From Pseudomonas fulva (GTDB lineage Bacteria; Pseudomonadota; Gammaproteobacteria; Pseudomonadales; Pseudomonadaceae): DNA of 64,000 bases. The stretch covers positions 3,224,001-3,288,000 of the forward strand of contig NZ_CP082928.1 of assembly GCF_023517795.1 (NCBI RefSeq), given 5' to 3'. How positions within the stretch are numbered: the stretch's first letter is position 1; the number at the start of each line of letters is the position of its first letter. Position numbers and translations under genes: made by a program. This document shows positions 1 through 8,231 of the stretch, piece by piece. Under the pieces are notes generated by a model, which ran no database searches, was not told the DNA's origin, and worked only from the letters and a program-made list of their open reading frames with translations.

Positions 1-1
1 C

Positions 2-226
2 CACTGCCCCTTGGTAGCCGCTATTGCCGGCATGGAGGAGGGACATGCAGCGGCAAGCTACAGCAATAATTGGCCTGAGCTCGTGTCTCGGGCTGACGGT
101 TGGATTTATGGGCATACACATCAGGCAATTGACCAGAAATTCCACGGCTGCCGGGTCATTTCCAATCCCCGTGGCTATCCCTCTGAACCGACGGGTTTTG
201 ACCCGGCTTTTGTGATTGAAATTTGA
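2..226 (+). CDS. metallophosphoesterase, C-terminal part (runs in from left edge)
   Basis: Only the last 74 codons are in the window; the reading frame is open to base 2, so the gene begins outside. The segment contains GHTH followed by a short beta-rich tail ending PRGYP...FDPAFVIEI. GHTH is the last metal-binding motif of calcineurin-like metallophosphoesterases, which hydrolyse phosphomono- or diesters at a two-metal centre. The other metal ligands lie outside the window, so the substrate cannot be judged. Its TGA stop overlaps the ATG of the next gene (TGATG), which implies translational coupling. Confidence 0.75.
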   Translation, partial: HCPLVAAIAGMEEGHAAASYSNNWPELVSRADGWIYGHTHQAIDQKFHGCRVISNPRGYPSEPTGFDPAFVIEI

Positions 227-528
227 TGAGTGCTAAGACAGTCGTACCGTCTATTTACGCGGTGAGATTCGCATCTGTTCCTCAAGAGGTTGGACAGGCG
301 CAGGGTATGGTGTGGGGTGTTCCGATCGATGCCTACTTGGCGGATGCCGCCAGAGTGGGGGATCGGTTTGTAGCCAAAGCTTACGCTGACCTATCGCATC
401 GGATCGCAGATGGTTCAACGATCACTACCCCACCAGTGCGACTGGTTCGTGCACAAGGCTCGTTCAGGCTTATCCAGAGCGTGAGCGGACATGACCACTA
501 CGTTATTGTTAGCGACTACGCTGCCTAG
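226..528 (+). CDS. small protein of unknown function, first of two related tandem genes
   Basis: A 100-residue protein, family not recognised. No signal peptide or membrane segment is visible. ATG at 226 overlaps the stop of the metallophosphoesterase gene; a TTG one codon upstream is possible. Its second half (DGS.ITTPPVRL...SVSGHDHYVIVSDY) lines up with the second half of the next protein (DGRLIHTSPVSGL...TESGSTYVLVVNY), so the two look like diverged tandem paralogues. Coupling to the phosphoesterase suggests one transcript. No function can be assigned. Confidence 0.6.
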   Translation: MSAKTVVPSIYAVRFASVPQEVGQAQGMVWGVPIDAYLADAARVGDRFVAKAYADLSHRIADGSTITTPPVRLVRAQGSFRLIQSVSGHDHYVIVSDYAA

Positions 529-537
529 GTTCTTATC

Positions 538-858
538 ATGGCGGACACTTTGAATTGGCCACCAGAGGTCATCCAGGCTGCGACAGTCACATTCTCATTT
601 CCGGTGACAGGTTTTCTCATGAGCCCGATACCTTGGGACGATAGACTGGTAGGTCAGGTCTTCATGGATGCTTGTGGAAGATTTGGTGATGGGCGACTCA
701 TCCATACATCGCCAGTTAGCGGTTTAACTGAGGAGTTAGGCTACGGGATTGCCCATACAGAGTCCGGAAGCACGTATGTGCTGGTCGTGAATTACTCCAT
801 GACGCTTGAGGATTTACGTGTGTGTCTTCAGCCGATAACCGAGAGGCTCCAGAACTAG
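538..858 (+). CDS. small protein of unknown function, second of two related tandem genes
   Basis: A 106-residue soluble protein beginning 9 bases after the previous stop, same strand. It shares the pattern DGxxIxTxPV...SGxxYVxVxxY with its upstream neighbour. The N-terminal half (NWPPEVIQAATVTFSFPVTGFLMSP) is specific to this copy. No catalytic motif is recognised. Tandem arrangement and short spacing suggest co-expression and possibly a paired function. Confidence 0.6.
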   Translation: MADTLNWPPEVIQAATVTFSFPVTGFLMSPIPWDDRLVGQVFMDACGRFGDGRLIHTSPVSGLTEELGYGIAHTESGSTYVLVVNYSMTLEDLRVCLQPITERLQN

Positions 859-1005
859 TGATGTACCTAGAGGAGCAGGGCTCTCCAAGGAGCCTGAATG
901 AGCTCCTCTAAGTCTCGTGCTTTAAACCGCATCCCAGTGTTCGTGTGATGCGTAGAGGCTCACCGGCTGGGATACCCGCGTCAGAATTGATGGAGGGCTC
1001 AGAGA

Positions 1006-1635
1006 GTGGTTGCTGCTGTCGTTTTTGATGCTTTCGGCACGTTGTTGTGGAGGCATTCAAAATTGAACCCCTATCGAGAGCTGCTCCGAGAGGGCGCCCT
1101 GCAGGGGCGAAAGCCACGGGCTGATGACGTCCGGCGGATCATGGCGCTTGACTGTGACTTGGCCGAAATTGCATCTCTTTTGGGTATTGAGCTCTCTGCT
1201 GATCGCCAGTACGAACTCCAGTCATTGATCGAGGCCGACCTTTCAGGGATTAGAGTCTATCCGGATGCTCAAGCGGCAATTGATTTACTGCAGCGTCACG
1301 GCATCGTTGCGGGCGTCTGCTCTAACTTGGCCCAGCCGTACGGCTCAGCGATCAGGTCTTTGTTTCCCAACCTTGATGCCTACGCGCACAGCTACGAGCT
1401 TGGTTTTTTGAAGCCTGACCCTGAGATTTATGCCTGGTTGCGTAACGCCCTTGCTAGTAAGCTGAGCGGGGGGCGAGTAGAGCAGATCTGGATGATCGGC
1501 GACTCGCTTCGCTGTGATAGAAATGGCGCTCGTGCAGCAGGCTTCATGGGGTATCAGCTGCACAGGGGTGGGTTCGGCGAATTCACCGACTTGCATATGT
1601 TTGCAGAGTTTGTAATTGCGTCGAGGGCCGCGTAA
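1006..1635 (+). CDS. HAD-superfamily hydrolase
   Basis: A 209-residue haloacid-dehalogenase-type phosphatase. The four HAD motifs are visible in order: DAFGT near residue 8 (nucleophile Asp in VVFDAFGT), SNLA around residue 106, the lysine in FLKPDPEIY, and GDSLRCD near residue 165 with the metal-binding acidic residue. The GTG start at 1006 is preceded by GGAGGG at 992-997. The family usually dephosphorylates small metabolites, but nothing here reveals the substrate. A decayed relative of the first third of this gene lies at about 4186-4380. Confidence 0.85.
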   Translation: MVAAVVFDAFGTLLWRHSKLNPYRELLREGALQGRKPRADDVRRIMALDCDLAEIASLLGIELSADRQYELQSLIEADLSGIRVYPDAQAAIDLLQRHGIVAGVCSNLAQPYGSAIRSLFPNLDAYAHSYELGFLKPDPEIYAWLRNALASKLSGGRVEQIWMIGDSLRCDRNGARAAGFMGYQLHRGGFGEFTDLHMFAEFVIASRAA

Positions 1636-1724
1636 CGATCAGTAGTGACTGGTTAATACCCTGCAGGATGAGCGTGCCAATGATCAGGCTGCTCAATGAC
1701 ATCCGACATTCAGGTCAGCCTCGT

Positions 1725-2543
1725 TCACCGTGGTCGTATGGAGTTGCTCAAGCTACTGAGGCTCACATGGGCGCCTTCAGCGAACCTCGACACCAGAGAC
1801 TCAACGATCTCAAGTGTCCCTGCGGGGGCTAGGGGCCCTACTAGGACTCGAGCAGACCTCAGTGCATCTGGATCAAGTCTGATGTCGACATGAGTCGGCC
1901 CTGGGAGATCTTTCGCCAGGTCAATGCCGGTATGACCCCATTCTGTTCTGGACTGAATATAGGCCGCCGGGTCACCGTGGTACGGAGGTTCCGGGCCCGG
2001 CCCCGCTGCAAGTACAAACCGATACTCTTCCTGAAATTCCCAGTTTTTTGGTTTGAAGTAAGCGATTTCCGTTCCTTCACCGAAAAAGGTGATTTCCCCG
2101 GGAGAGGGGGTGGAGTACAGATGCTGTATTGCTGTCTCTACGTCAGGAACATAGCGTACTCGTTGACCAAAGGTCGTTCTCATTTTGGGAGTAGGTAAGA
2201 GTGTGATGTTTGGCGATAGCATTTCCTCAAGACTGAATGGAGCTTGCAGATCGACACAGCGAAAATTCTCATGCCACTCGATGTCGATTGGGTGCCAAAT
2301 GAATGGGTCGGGCCGGAGGGAGATTCGAATACCCTTCATGCCGTCGCCATACATGGCCCATTGAGGAATGCTTTCCTCCTGTGACGCTGACCAGCAGCTC
2401 GCAAAAGTTCGTGCACCCACAGGAAAGTGGCCAATAGAGCGACCCTCTGTCACATCATCAAACCGATCCAGCCGGGTGAATCTGAGGGACTGGTACCGAA
2501 GAATTAGGGCAAGGGTATTCACAGTCGTGTAGTGATGAATCAT
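1725..2543 (-). CDS. DUF2971 domain-containing protein
   Basis: A 272-residue soluble protein opening IHHYTTVNTLALILRYQSLRFTRLDRFDDVTEG. The opening YxT...L..IL....LRFT....FDD and the later FASCWSxSQEESIPQWAMYG are typical of DUF2971 proteins. The family is common in accessory regions, and its biochemical role is not established. The gene is convergent with the HAD hydrolase and not obviously co-transcribed with any neighbour. ATG at 2543 is the only plausible start. Confidence 0.7.
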   Translation of the reverse strand: MIHHYTTVNTLALILRYQSLRFTRLDRFDDVTEGRSIGHFPVGARTFASCWSASQEESIPQWAMYGDGMKGIRISLRPDPFIWHPIDIEWHENFRCVDLQAPFSLEEMLSPNITLLPTPKMRTTFGQRVRYVPDVETAIQHLYSTPSPGEITFFGEGTEIAYFKPKNWEFQEEYRFVLAAGPGPEPPYHGDPAAYIQSRTEWGHTGIDLAKDLPGPTHVDIRLDPDALRSARVLVGPLAPAGTLEIVESLVSRFAEGAHVSLSSLSNSIRPR

Positions 2544-3554
2544 GCGAATCCTTCCGAGACATTTGGCTGAAAATTATTGCTTAGCCATAATTCATAATAA
2601 AACGTATGGATGAGAAAGGTAAGCGTATGGAAATATTCTTGTCTGCCATCCACTGATGCGGTGGCAAGTTGTCCAATTTCGGTGTCCCTCTGTTTCTGAG
2701 ATCCAAGTGTCCTCTCGTCACACCCTCAGCGTCCTGGAATTGCGGGTAATTTTTCCTTTCGTTGGCCAGGTTTTTTTAACGTTGCCAAGATTTTTTTAAA
2801 AAATGCGTGTAAAGCTCAGAAAAAATTAACCGAAAATGTTCGTCCGACCTGGCGGGGCGGTTACGACGATCTGGTCATCGTGTTCGCCCCTCTACCCTGA
2901 AGCTGCTGCGGGCGGGTCTCGATCGAGCGGTATCCATTTAGGGGTGAGGTTTGCGTTGATGCAGAGGCCGATGGCGACACTGGGAACGGTTGCGCCAGGT
3001 GCAGGCATTCCCAAACGACCCAATTCTGAATAGTTTCGGATAAGAACTTCGTTGCTACATGGAAATCCTGGCGATAAAGGTGTGGTCTGTCCCGGAGCTA
3101 GGGACAGACCAAATAGACGCCGTGAACTCGTAGTGGCCTGGGAAAACAGTAGGTGGAAAGACTCCGGGCAGCGTCATCCAACGTGTTTGTGAATTTAATA
3201 AATGCGACATTTTTTTCGGATAGGCGACAACATTTCGAGTCACCCCCTTAAAAAATTTTAAAGCCGACGGAGTTTATTTATTTGAGAGCAAAGAAAAAGC
3301 AGGGAGATCCTAGGCTCCTCGGAAGGCCAGGTCAGAACGCCATGTCGGTTTGGCTTTTGCCGTGTTTTTGATCCTGCTTTTTGGGCTTACCGCGCTTGGA
3401 CGAACCTACAGATGATTGTCTGCCATGGGGGAGGGTAGGATCGGGTTTAGCCGCCTCTGGCGGCTACTTTGGCTTTGAATACAAATTGGGAGACGGCCAA
3501 TGGCCGATGACGCTCGCCCAAAGTTGTACCCGTGTCGTACAACACGCCTGGACG
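2544..3554. other. 1-kb stretch without a convincing gene
   Basis: This contains AT-rich runs (2570-2640 and 2750-2830 with T- and A-tracts), a 10-bp inverted repeat GGTCTGTCCC / GGGACAGACC at 3084-3093 and 3101-3110, and on the minus strand near 3350-3470 an open frame rich in Lys/Gln/Gly that ends ...KSQTDMAF then stop but has no start codon. It probably holds remnants of former genes plus the promoter of the DUF2971 gene. Confidence 0.4.
3084..3110. repeat. 10-bp inverted repeat (hairpin)
   Basis: GGTCTGTCCC and its exact inverse GGGACAGACC are separated by 7 bases. No T-tract follows on either strand, so it is not a standard terminator. No flanking gene explains it. Confidence 0.5.
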
Positions 3555-3722
3555 TCAATTTCCATGTACTTGACTTGTGGCCTTCAGCGCCTCAACCAGG
3601 GTTTCTAACGCATCTGCCAGCCTGCGATCTTCCCGTGCGTCTCCGGAGTCGGGTCGGAATGACTGGCAATGACGAAGCAAGGCATCGCGATCGTTGTGGT
3701 TAAGATCAAATTGAATGAGCAT
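3555..3722 (-). CDS. small acidic/charged protein of unknown function (55 residues)
   Basis: A 55-residue open frame, MLIQFDLNHNDRDALLRHC..., mostly helical and highly charged. The frame is open further upstream, but the upstream part is low-quality (Pro/Ser/Arg-rich). I chose ATG 3722 because composition becomes protein-like only from there. No family recognised. It may be an intact small gene or the end of a decayed larger one. Confidence 0.4.
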   Translation of the reverse strand: MLIQFDLNHNDRDALLRHCQSFRPDSGDAREDRRLADALETLVEALKATSQVHGN

Positions 3723-3811
3723 GTGGAAGTCCTTGGCCCGAGCGTCGGTGATCGAGTTTGACGGGCTGCAGGGTTGCGTGGCAACGAGGGTGATGGCATT
3801 TGAGTGAGGAG

Positions 3812-4147
3812 ATGGAGCGAGCAGTGTGGCAGCTCGCTGAGCATGTCTATCGGGGTAAATTGAGCGATGTCCTGATCGCGGCCCTGAAAGCCTTCCAAAG
3901 GTCACCTGGCCACGACGGGGTGACGCGTATCTATGCACAGGCGGTAGGGGAGTTTGGTTTGTCTGCGTTACGGCAGGCACTGGACGATAACCCAAGAGTC
4001 TGGGCTCAGGCGGCGCATGGTGGAATTGAGCTCCGCTGCCGTCTTCGGTCTCACTTAACCCACTTTCTGCGCAGGTGCCTTATGGACGATGGACATGCGA
4101 CGGAGCGAATGCGAGACGTGCATTTCTCCACTGACCTGGGGCTCTAG
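3812..4147 (+). CDS. hypothetical protein, possibly a remnant
   Basis: A 111-residue frame from ATG 3812 (a TTG at 3800 would add four residues). The first ~75 residues (MERAVWQLAEHVYRGKLSDVLIAALKAF...) look like genuine amphipathic helical protein; the rest is less convincing and Arg/His-rich. It is not recognised. It sits immediately before the decayed HAD copy, in a region that looks like a patchwork of fragments. Confidence 0.35.
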   Translation: MERAVWQLAEHVYRGKLSDVLIAALKAFQRSPGHDGVTRIYAQAVGEFGLSALRQALDDNPRVWAQAAHGGIELRCRLRSHLTHFLRRCLMDDGHATERMRDVHFSTDLGL

Positions 4148-4185
4148 GTCGGCAGCGCGTTCCTCGCCTGCTTCGGCTGAAGCTA

Positions 4186-4380
4186 TGTGCAGATTCCTTC
4201 GACACGTTGCTGTGGAGGCAGGCAATACTGAGCCCATATCGAGATTCCTTCCGTGAAGGCGCATGGCAGAGATGAAAACTATGGGCTGACGATGTGCGCG
4301 AGATCAGGGGGCAGTACTGTAATTTGACTGGGTTGGCACGCCTATCGGGAGTCAAGCCTCTGTTGCTCGCCAAGACAAGG
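4186..4380 (+). pseudogene. decayed, truncated copy of the HAD hydrolase gene
   Basis: Reading this stretch in the frame that gives DSFDTLLWRQAILSPYRDSF, then EGAWQR-stop-KLWADDVREIRG, aligns with FGTLLWRHSKLNPYRELL and REGALQGRKPRADDVRRIMA of the gene at 1006-1635. The similarity continues (LTGLARLSGV vs LAEIASLLGI) and then fades. There is an in-frame TGA, and motifs II-IV are missing. It is a partial diverged duplicate or the residue of a related gene. Confidence 0.7.
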
Positions 4381-4552
4381 GGTGCTTGTTCCGCTCTAGG
4401 CCGCCATCAGTCCTCCTGTGTGTTCCACTATCGGATAAGTGATCGGTGCAGTCTATTACAAGAAAGCAGCGTCACTTCTGGTACCTGTGTTTTCAGTTTT
4501 AAGTATGCTAGAGGTTGTCTCTTACTATTAAGTGCAAGGTTGGTATAGCAAG

Positions 4553-4945
4553 TCATTGTCTGCCGACTGCCTCCAGCGCAATAGCCTGGTCAATATCGAC
4601 AGGAGCCCCTGAAACGCCAAGTCCCCCTACTGCGCGTCCGTGCTCATCAAAAATTACAACGCCGCCACCAAAACTTATAAGGCCGCCATTAGTTGCTTCG
4701 AGTGTGTAGATTGCCCCGTCTGGGCGAGCTTCCTTACCAATTGACGCACTATCTGTCCGAAATAGGGCGGCAGTACGAGCCTTTTTGATCGCTATTTCGA
4801 TAGCGCCAGGAATGGCATCGTCCATTCGAAGGAATGCTGCTTGAAGGCCAGAGGCATCCACTACCGAAATGCAAATTTGGTGACCACTACGATTTGCAAT
4901 CTCTTCAGCTCGTTGAATGATTGATTTGGCTATTGATGAGATCAT
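4553..4945 (-). CDS. GlcG/HbpS-like (DUF336) protein
   Basis: A 130-residue protein with the GlcG/HbpS fold signatures: ISVVDASGLQAAFLRMDDA near residue 27, the helix IAIKKARTAALFRTDS, the glycine-rich GGLISFGGGVVIFDEHGRAVGGLGVSG, and D(I)DQAIA near the C-terminus. Members bind haem or corrinoid or accompany glycolate/diol catabolic enzymes; a general enzymatic role is not established. AGGAGG lies 7 bases before ATG 4945. The terminator at about 5253-5286 separates it from the operon upstream, so it probably has its own promoter in 4946-5250. Confidence 0.8.
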   Translation of the reverse strand: MISSIAKSIIQRAEEIANRSGHQICISVVDASGLQAAFLRMDDAIPGAIEIAIKKARTAALFRTDSASIGKEARPDGAIYTLEATNGGLISFGGGVVIFDEHGRAVGGLGVSGAPVDIDQAIALEAVGRQ

Positions 4946-5252
4946 GTTTATTCCTCCTTGGAACCTGTATTTTAATTGCTGGTGTGGTTTCTGGTATCAG
5001 ATGCCATTGATCATTCCCGCTAGCATTCAGCCTGTGCACCGAAGTTTCTGCTGTGGCATGAACTATTGAAAGCTTTAGTAGGTGTAAGTGCAGATTCCTC
5101 ATTCATTTCATCAGCAGCTTGATGCGCTGCCCGATCCCACTTCGCATTGGTGCAGTTCAGTCGAGTTTCTGGTCTATCCCTGATGTCGGGCGGTTTAGAT
5201 GGCTAAGTAGACGTTACGGTGAGTTTGGATCGCTTTTAATGGAGGTGTATGC

Positions 5253-5286
5253 AATAAGAAAAGGGCCGCCAGATAATGGCAGCCCT
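5253..5286 (-). terminator. rho-independent terminator of the ThuA-TPP-GMC-MFS operon
   Basis: Read on the minus strand: GGGCTGCCA, 5-base loop, TGGCGGCCC (one mismatch), then TTTTCTTATT. It lies 8 bases past the MFS stop codon. Confidence 0.75.
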
Positions 5287-5293
5287 AAAAGTA

Positions 5294-6550
5294 TCAGCTT
5301 GCTTTTTGCTCACTGATGGTAGGTTGACGCGGAGAGTTGGAGCGACCTTGTTTCATCAGCGCGGGGCCGAAGACCGCGAGCGGAATGAGCAAGACGATTG
5401 GGAAGTAGAGCAGCTTATCAATTCCGAAGGTACTGACAACAAGTGCAATGGCTGCTGGGCCAAGAAGCATCCCAGAGTAACCGATGCAGTTAACGATACC
5501 GATGTTGCGTCCAGCGTTTGCTGGATCCTTCCGACCAGCACTGGACAGCATGAGCGGGGCGATACTGGCAAGACCCAGGCCGAACATTGCAAAGCCAACC
5601 AGACCGGCAAATTCTGTATTGACGACGACGATCAGAATCAGGCCCGCGATAGCGATGACAGCGCTAAGGAAGACGAGCTTAACCGCGCCGATCAGAGCGG
5701 CCAGACGGTCGCCAATGAGTCGACCAATGAACTGAGCACCGATGAAGACAGAAACTGCAACGCCAGCATCTGCAGCAGTGACCCCAAGAACACGGCGTCC
5801 GTACTCTTGACCCCAGTCGGCAACAGCGCCTTCACCAACCATGCTACCAAGCAGCAGGATGCCGAACCCTACCATCAAAGCGATCACCCCTAGGGAGGCA
5901 GTGCTGATCGGCGTCGCCTCTTTAGTATCCACTGGTGCTGCTGGAACTACCTCGTGTTGTTCGAGCATGAACAGGCTAGAAATGATCCCTATTACGAGCA
6001 GCAAACCGCCGAGAACAGTGAAAGGGACGGCTGCGCTTTCGGTATAACGCGCAGCGAATCCGCTACCAACCATGCCAAGAACGAAGCCACCCAAGGAGTA
6101 GGCTGCGTGGAACGTAGTCATGATTGAGCGCTGATAGAATCGCTCTACCTGAACGCCGTGAGTGTTGTACGCAGTGTCTGCAGCACCTCGAAGCAAGCCA
6201 AGGATGACCCCGAAGCTCAGCGCAAAGTAGACGTCGGTGGTGTAGCCCAGTGGGATGATCGAGAGAGGATATGCAATAGCTGTTGCGAGGATAACGTTCT
6301 TCGCACCAAACTTATCCAGGAACAGGCCCACAATAAATGAGCCAACTGCACTGCCAACACCTATACCGAAAGCGATCATGCCGAAATCGGCGTCTCCGAT
6401 ATCACCATTAAGCCCCATGTTATGACGAAAGGCTGATACGCCTGTAGACCAGATGTACATCATGGCCCCAAGAATCATGAAACCCGCAAATGTTGCAATA
6501 CGTGCTCTTCTGATTCGAGGGGTGACAAGGCTATTGTTCATGTTGTTCAT
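5294..6550 (-). CDS. MFS transporter
   Basis: A 418-residue major facilitator superfamily carrier with about 12 hydrophobic segments. The loop GLFLDKFGAKNVILA between helices 2 and 3 fits the MFS signature, and the repeated half appears again around GDRLAALIGAVK. The start is M1 at 6550 or M4 at 6541. It is the last gene of the minus-strand operon after the GMC oxidoreductase (63 bp gap), so it presumably imports the substrate or exports a product of that pathway. The substrate is unknown. Confidence 0.85.
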   Translation of the reverse strand: MNNMNNSLVTPRIRRARIATFAGFMILGAMMYIWSTGVSAFRHNMGLNGDIGDADFGMIAFGIGVGSAVGSFIVGLFLDKFGAKNVILATAIAYPLSIIPLGYTTDVYFALSFGVILGLLRGAADTAYNTHGVQVERFYQRSIMTTFHAAYSLGGFVLGMVGSGFAARYTESAAVPFTVLGGLLLVIGIISSLFMLEQHEVVPAAPVDTKEATPISTASLGVIALMVGFGILLLGSMVGEGAVADWGQEYGRRVLGVTAADAGVAVSVFIGAQFIGRLIGDRLAALIGAVKLVFLSAVIAIAGLILIVVVNTEFAGLVGFAMFGLGLASIAPLMLSSAGRKDPANAGRNIGIVNCIGYSGMLLGPAAIALVVSTFGIDKLLYFPIVLLIPLAVFGPALMKQGRSNSPRQPTISEQKAS

Positions 6551-6613
6551 TTTTTAACACGTTCCTGTCAGTTGAGGTTGGTTACCATCCGTTTTTAGCA
6601 AAGGATGGCGTTT

Positions 6614-8209
6614 TTATTGAAAGCCATCCGCTATCCTTAGCGCGTTTGCTGCAATTGTCAGTGCAGGGTTAACTGCTGCTGAAGAGGGGAATGATGAGCT
6701 ATCAACTATCCATACGTTGAATAGGTCATGCATTCTGCAGTCTGGATTTAGAACGCTAGTTTTAGGGTCGCTACCCATTACTGCAGTACCGCACTGGTGA
6801 GAGTTTGTCGCAATCCCCATCCGTTCTGTCAGTACAACTGGAAAACCCGCTTTTTTCATTATCGCAGTGGTCTTTTCAACCAGCTGCTCGTGAGCACTCA
6901 AATTGTTTGGCGTCCAATAGACTTTGATTGAGTCACGCTCCTCGTCGTACACAACTCGATTGTCCTGAGTTGGAATGTCTTCCGATGTCAGGTATAGATC
7001 AACGCTATGGCCAGTAATGAAACGAGAAACTATTTTCGGAATCCAGGGGCGCATTGGAGTAATCATTGGCTCGCGGATCTTGCCGAGCATCTGAACATTT
7101 CCTAGAGGGAAAGTGTTGCGCTGACCAGCAGAGTACCAATCATTGATAGCCAAGGTTTTTTGAAACTTGACCTTATTAGTGTGCAGGGGGTCGACCGCGA
7201 TCATGAAGGTGCTGTTATGCACCATGTAGTTCCGACCCAGTTGGTCAGAGCTATTTCCAAGACCGTTGGGGTGCTGTTCATTCTTCGAGCGGAAGAGGAG
7301 GGCAGCGCTGTTCACTGCACCACATGCGAGCGCGATCCGATTTGCAAAAATTCTGACCGGGCGCCCATCTTTGACACCTAATGCTTCTGTGACCTGAGTT
7401 CCGTCTTTGTTGGTCACAAGCTTATTAATTTTGGTACCGACCATCAGTCTTGCGCCTAACTCCAATGCTGGGCGCAAGGTCGAAATCTCTGCATCGCCTT
7501 TAGCTTCGAGTAGGCATGGGTAGCCGTCACAGGTAGAACAGAGCACGCAGGCGCGGTCTTCGCCGAAATCAACAGCCGCTGGCATTACGAAAGGTGACAG
7601 CCCGTCATCCTTCATCACTTTCTCGAGCGGAAGCAATGCAGGGTCGTGCTCTAGGCCAGGCCAAGGGTACGGTTGGGAGCGCCATGGTTCGGTGGGATCC
7701 TGGCCCGCGTTGCCGTGAACCTTGTACAACTGCTCAGCTTGGCAATAGTACGGCTCCAAATCCGCGTAGCTGATTGGCCAACCAGGTGCGATACCTTCGG
7801 CATGCTTCACGTCGGAGAAGTCTACTTCTCGAAAGCGCGGGAGCATTGCGCCATAGAACTTGGTGTTTCCGCCTACGTAGTAGAATACCCCTGGCGAAAA
7901 GGGGTTATTGTTTCTGTCCAGCCACTGCTCAGCGTTCCTGTAGCGCCCCTCGCCGAAAACAGCTTCAGCGCTCCAGTTCTCGGTTTCACGAGGAAGGAAG
8001 TCGCCGCGCTCTACGATCAGGACATCCAGTCCTTTCTTGATCAGAGCATGTGCAAATGTGGAGCCACCCATGCCTGATCCAATGATCAGTACGTCACAGG
8101 TTATCTCACCATTTGCATCAGGCTTCACGGTTGGATTGGAGCGCCGGCGTAGCGGCGCTCCTTCCAAACGGGCTTGCTCTGAATGAGTGTTTAATACTTC
8201 AGAACTCAT
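6614..8209 (-). CDS. GMC-family FAD oxidoreductase
   Basis: About 531 residues. The N-terminal dinucleotide fold is CDVLIIGSGMGGSTFAHALIKKGLDVLIVERG. GMC features include YYVGGNTKFYGAMLPR and the C-terminal active-site region NSHQCGTAVMGSD, with SSAAVNPALTIAANALRIAD completing FAD binding. The family oxidises alcohols or sugar hydroxyls; this one resembles the gluconate/glucoside dehydrogenase branch more than choline oxidase. GAGG lies 10 bases before ATG 8209; ATG at 8218 has almost no spacing. It begins 13-22 bases after the TPP enzyme stop, so the two are tightly coupled. Confidence 0.85.
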   Translation of the reverse strand: MSSEVLNTHSEQARLEGAPLRRRSNPTVKPDANGEITCDVLIIGSGMGGSTFAHALIKKGLDVLIVERGDFLPRETENWSAEAVFGEGRYRNAEQWLDRNNNPFSPGVFYYVGGNTKFYGAMLPRFREVDFSDVKHAEGIAPGWPISYADLEPYYCQAEQLYKVHGNAGQDPTEPWRSQPYPWPGLEHDPALLPLEKVMKDDGLSPFVMPAAVDFGEDRACVLCSTCDGYPCLLEAKGDAEISTLRPALELGARLMVGTKINKLVTNKDGTQVTEALGVKDGRPVRIFANRIALACGAVNSAALLFRSKNEQHPNGLGNSSDQLGRNYMVHNSTFMIAVDPLHTNKVKFQKTLAINDWYSAGQRNTFPLGNVQMLGKIREPMITPMRPWIPKIVSRFITGHSVDLYLTSEDIPTQDNRVVYDEERDSIKVYWTPNNLSAHEQLVEKTTAIMKKAGFPVVLTERMGIATNSHQCGTAVMGSDPKTSVLNPDCRMHDLFNVWIVDSSSFPSSAAVNPALTIAANALRIADGFQ

Positions 8210-8231
8210 TTCTTGCATGCCTCAGTTTTGA

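Noticed and set aside
3084..3110. Hairpin as a terminator
   Set aside because: No T-tract on either strand and no gene ending nearby.
5276..5893. 205-codon open frame on the plus strand
   Set aside because: Opposite the MFS carrier and crossing the terminator; highly charged, unlikely composition.
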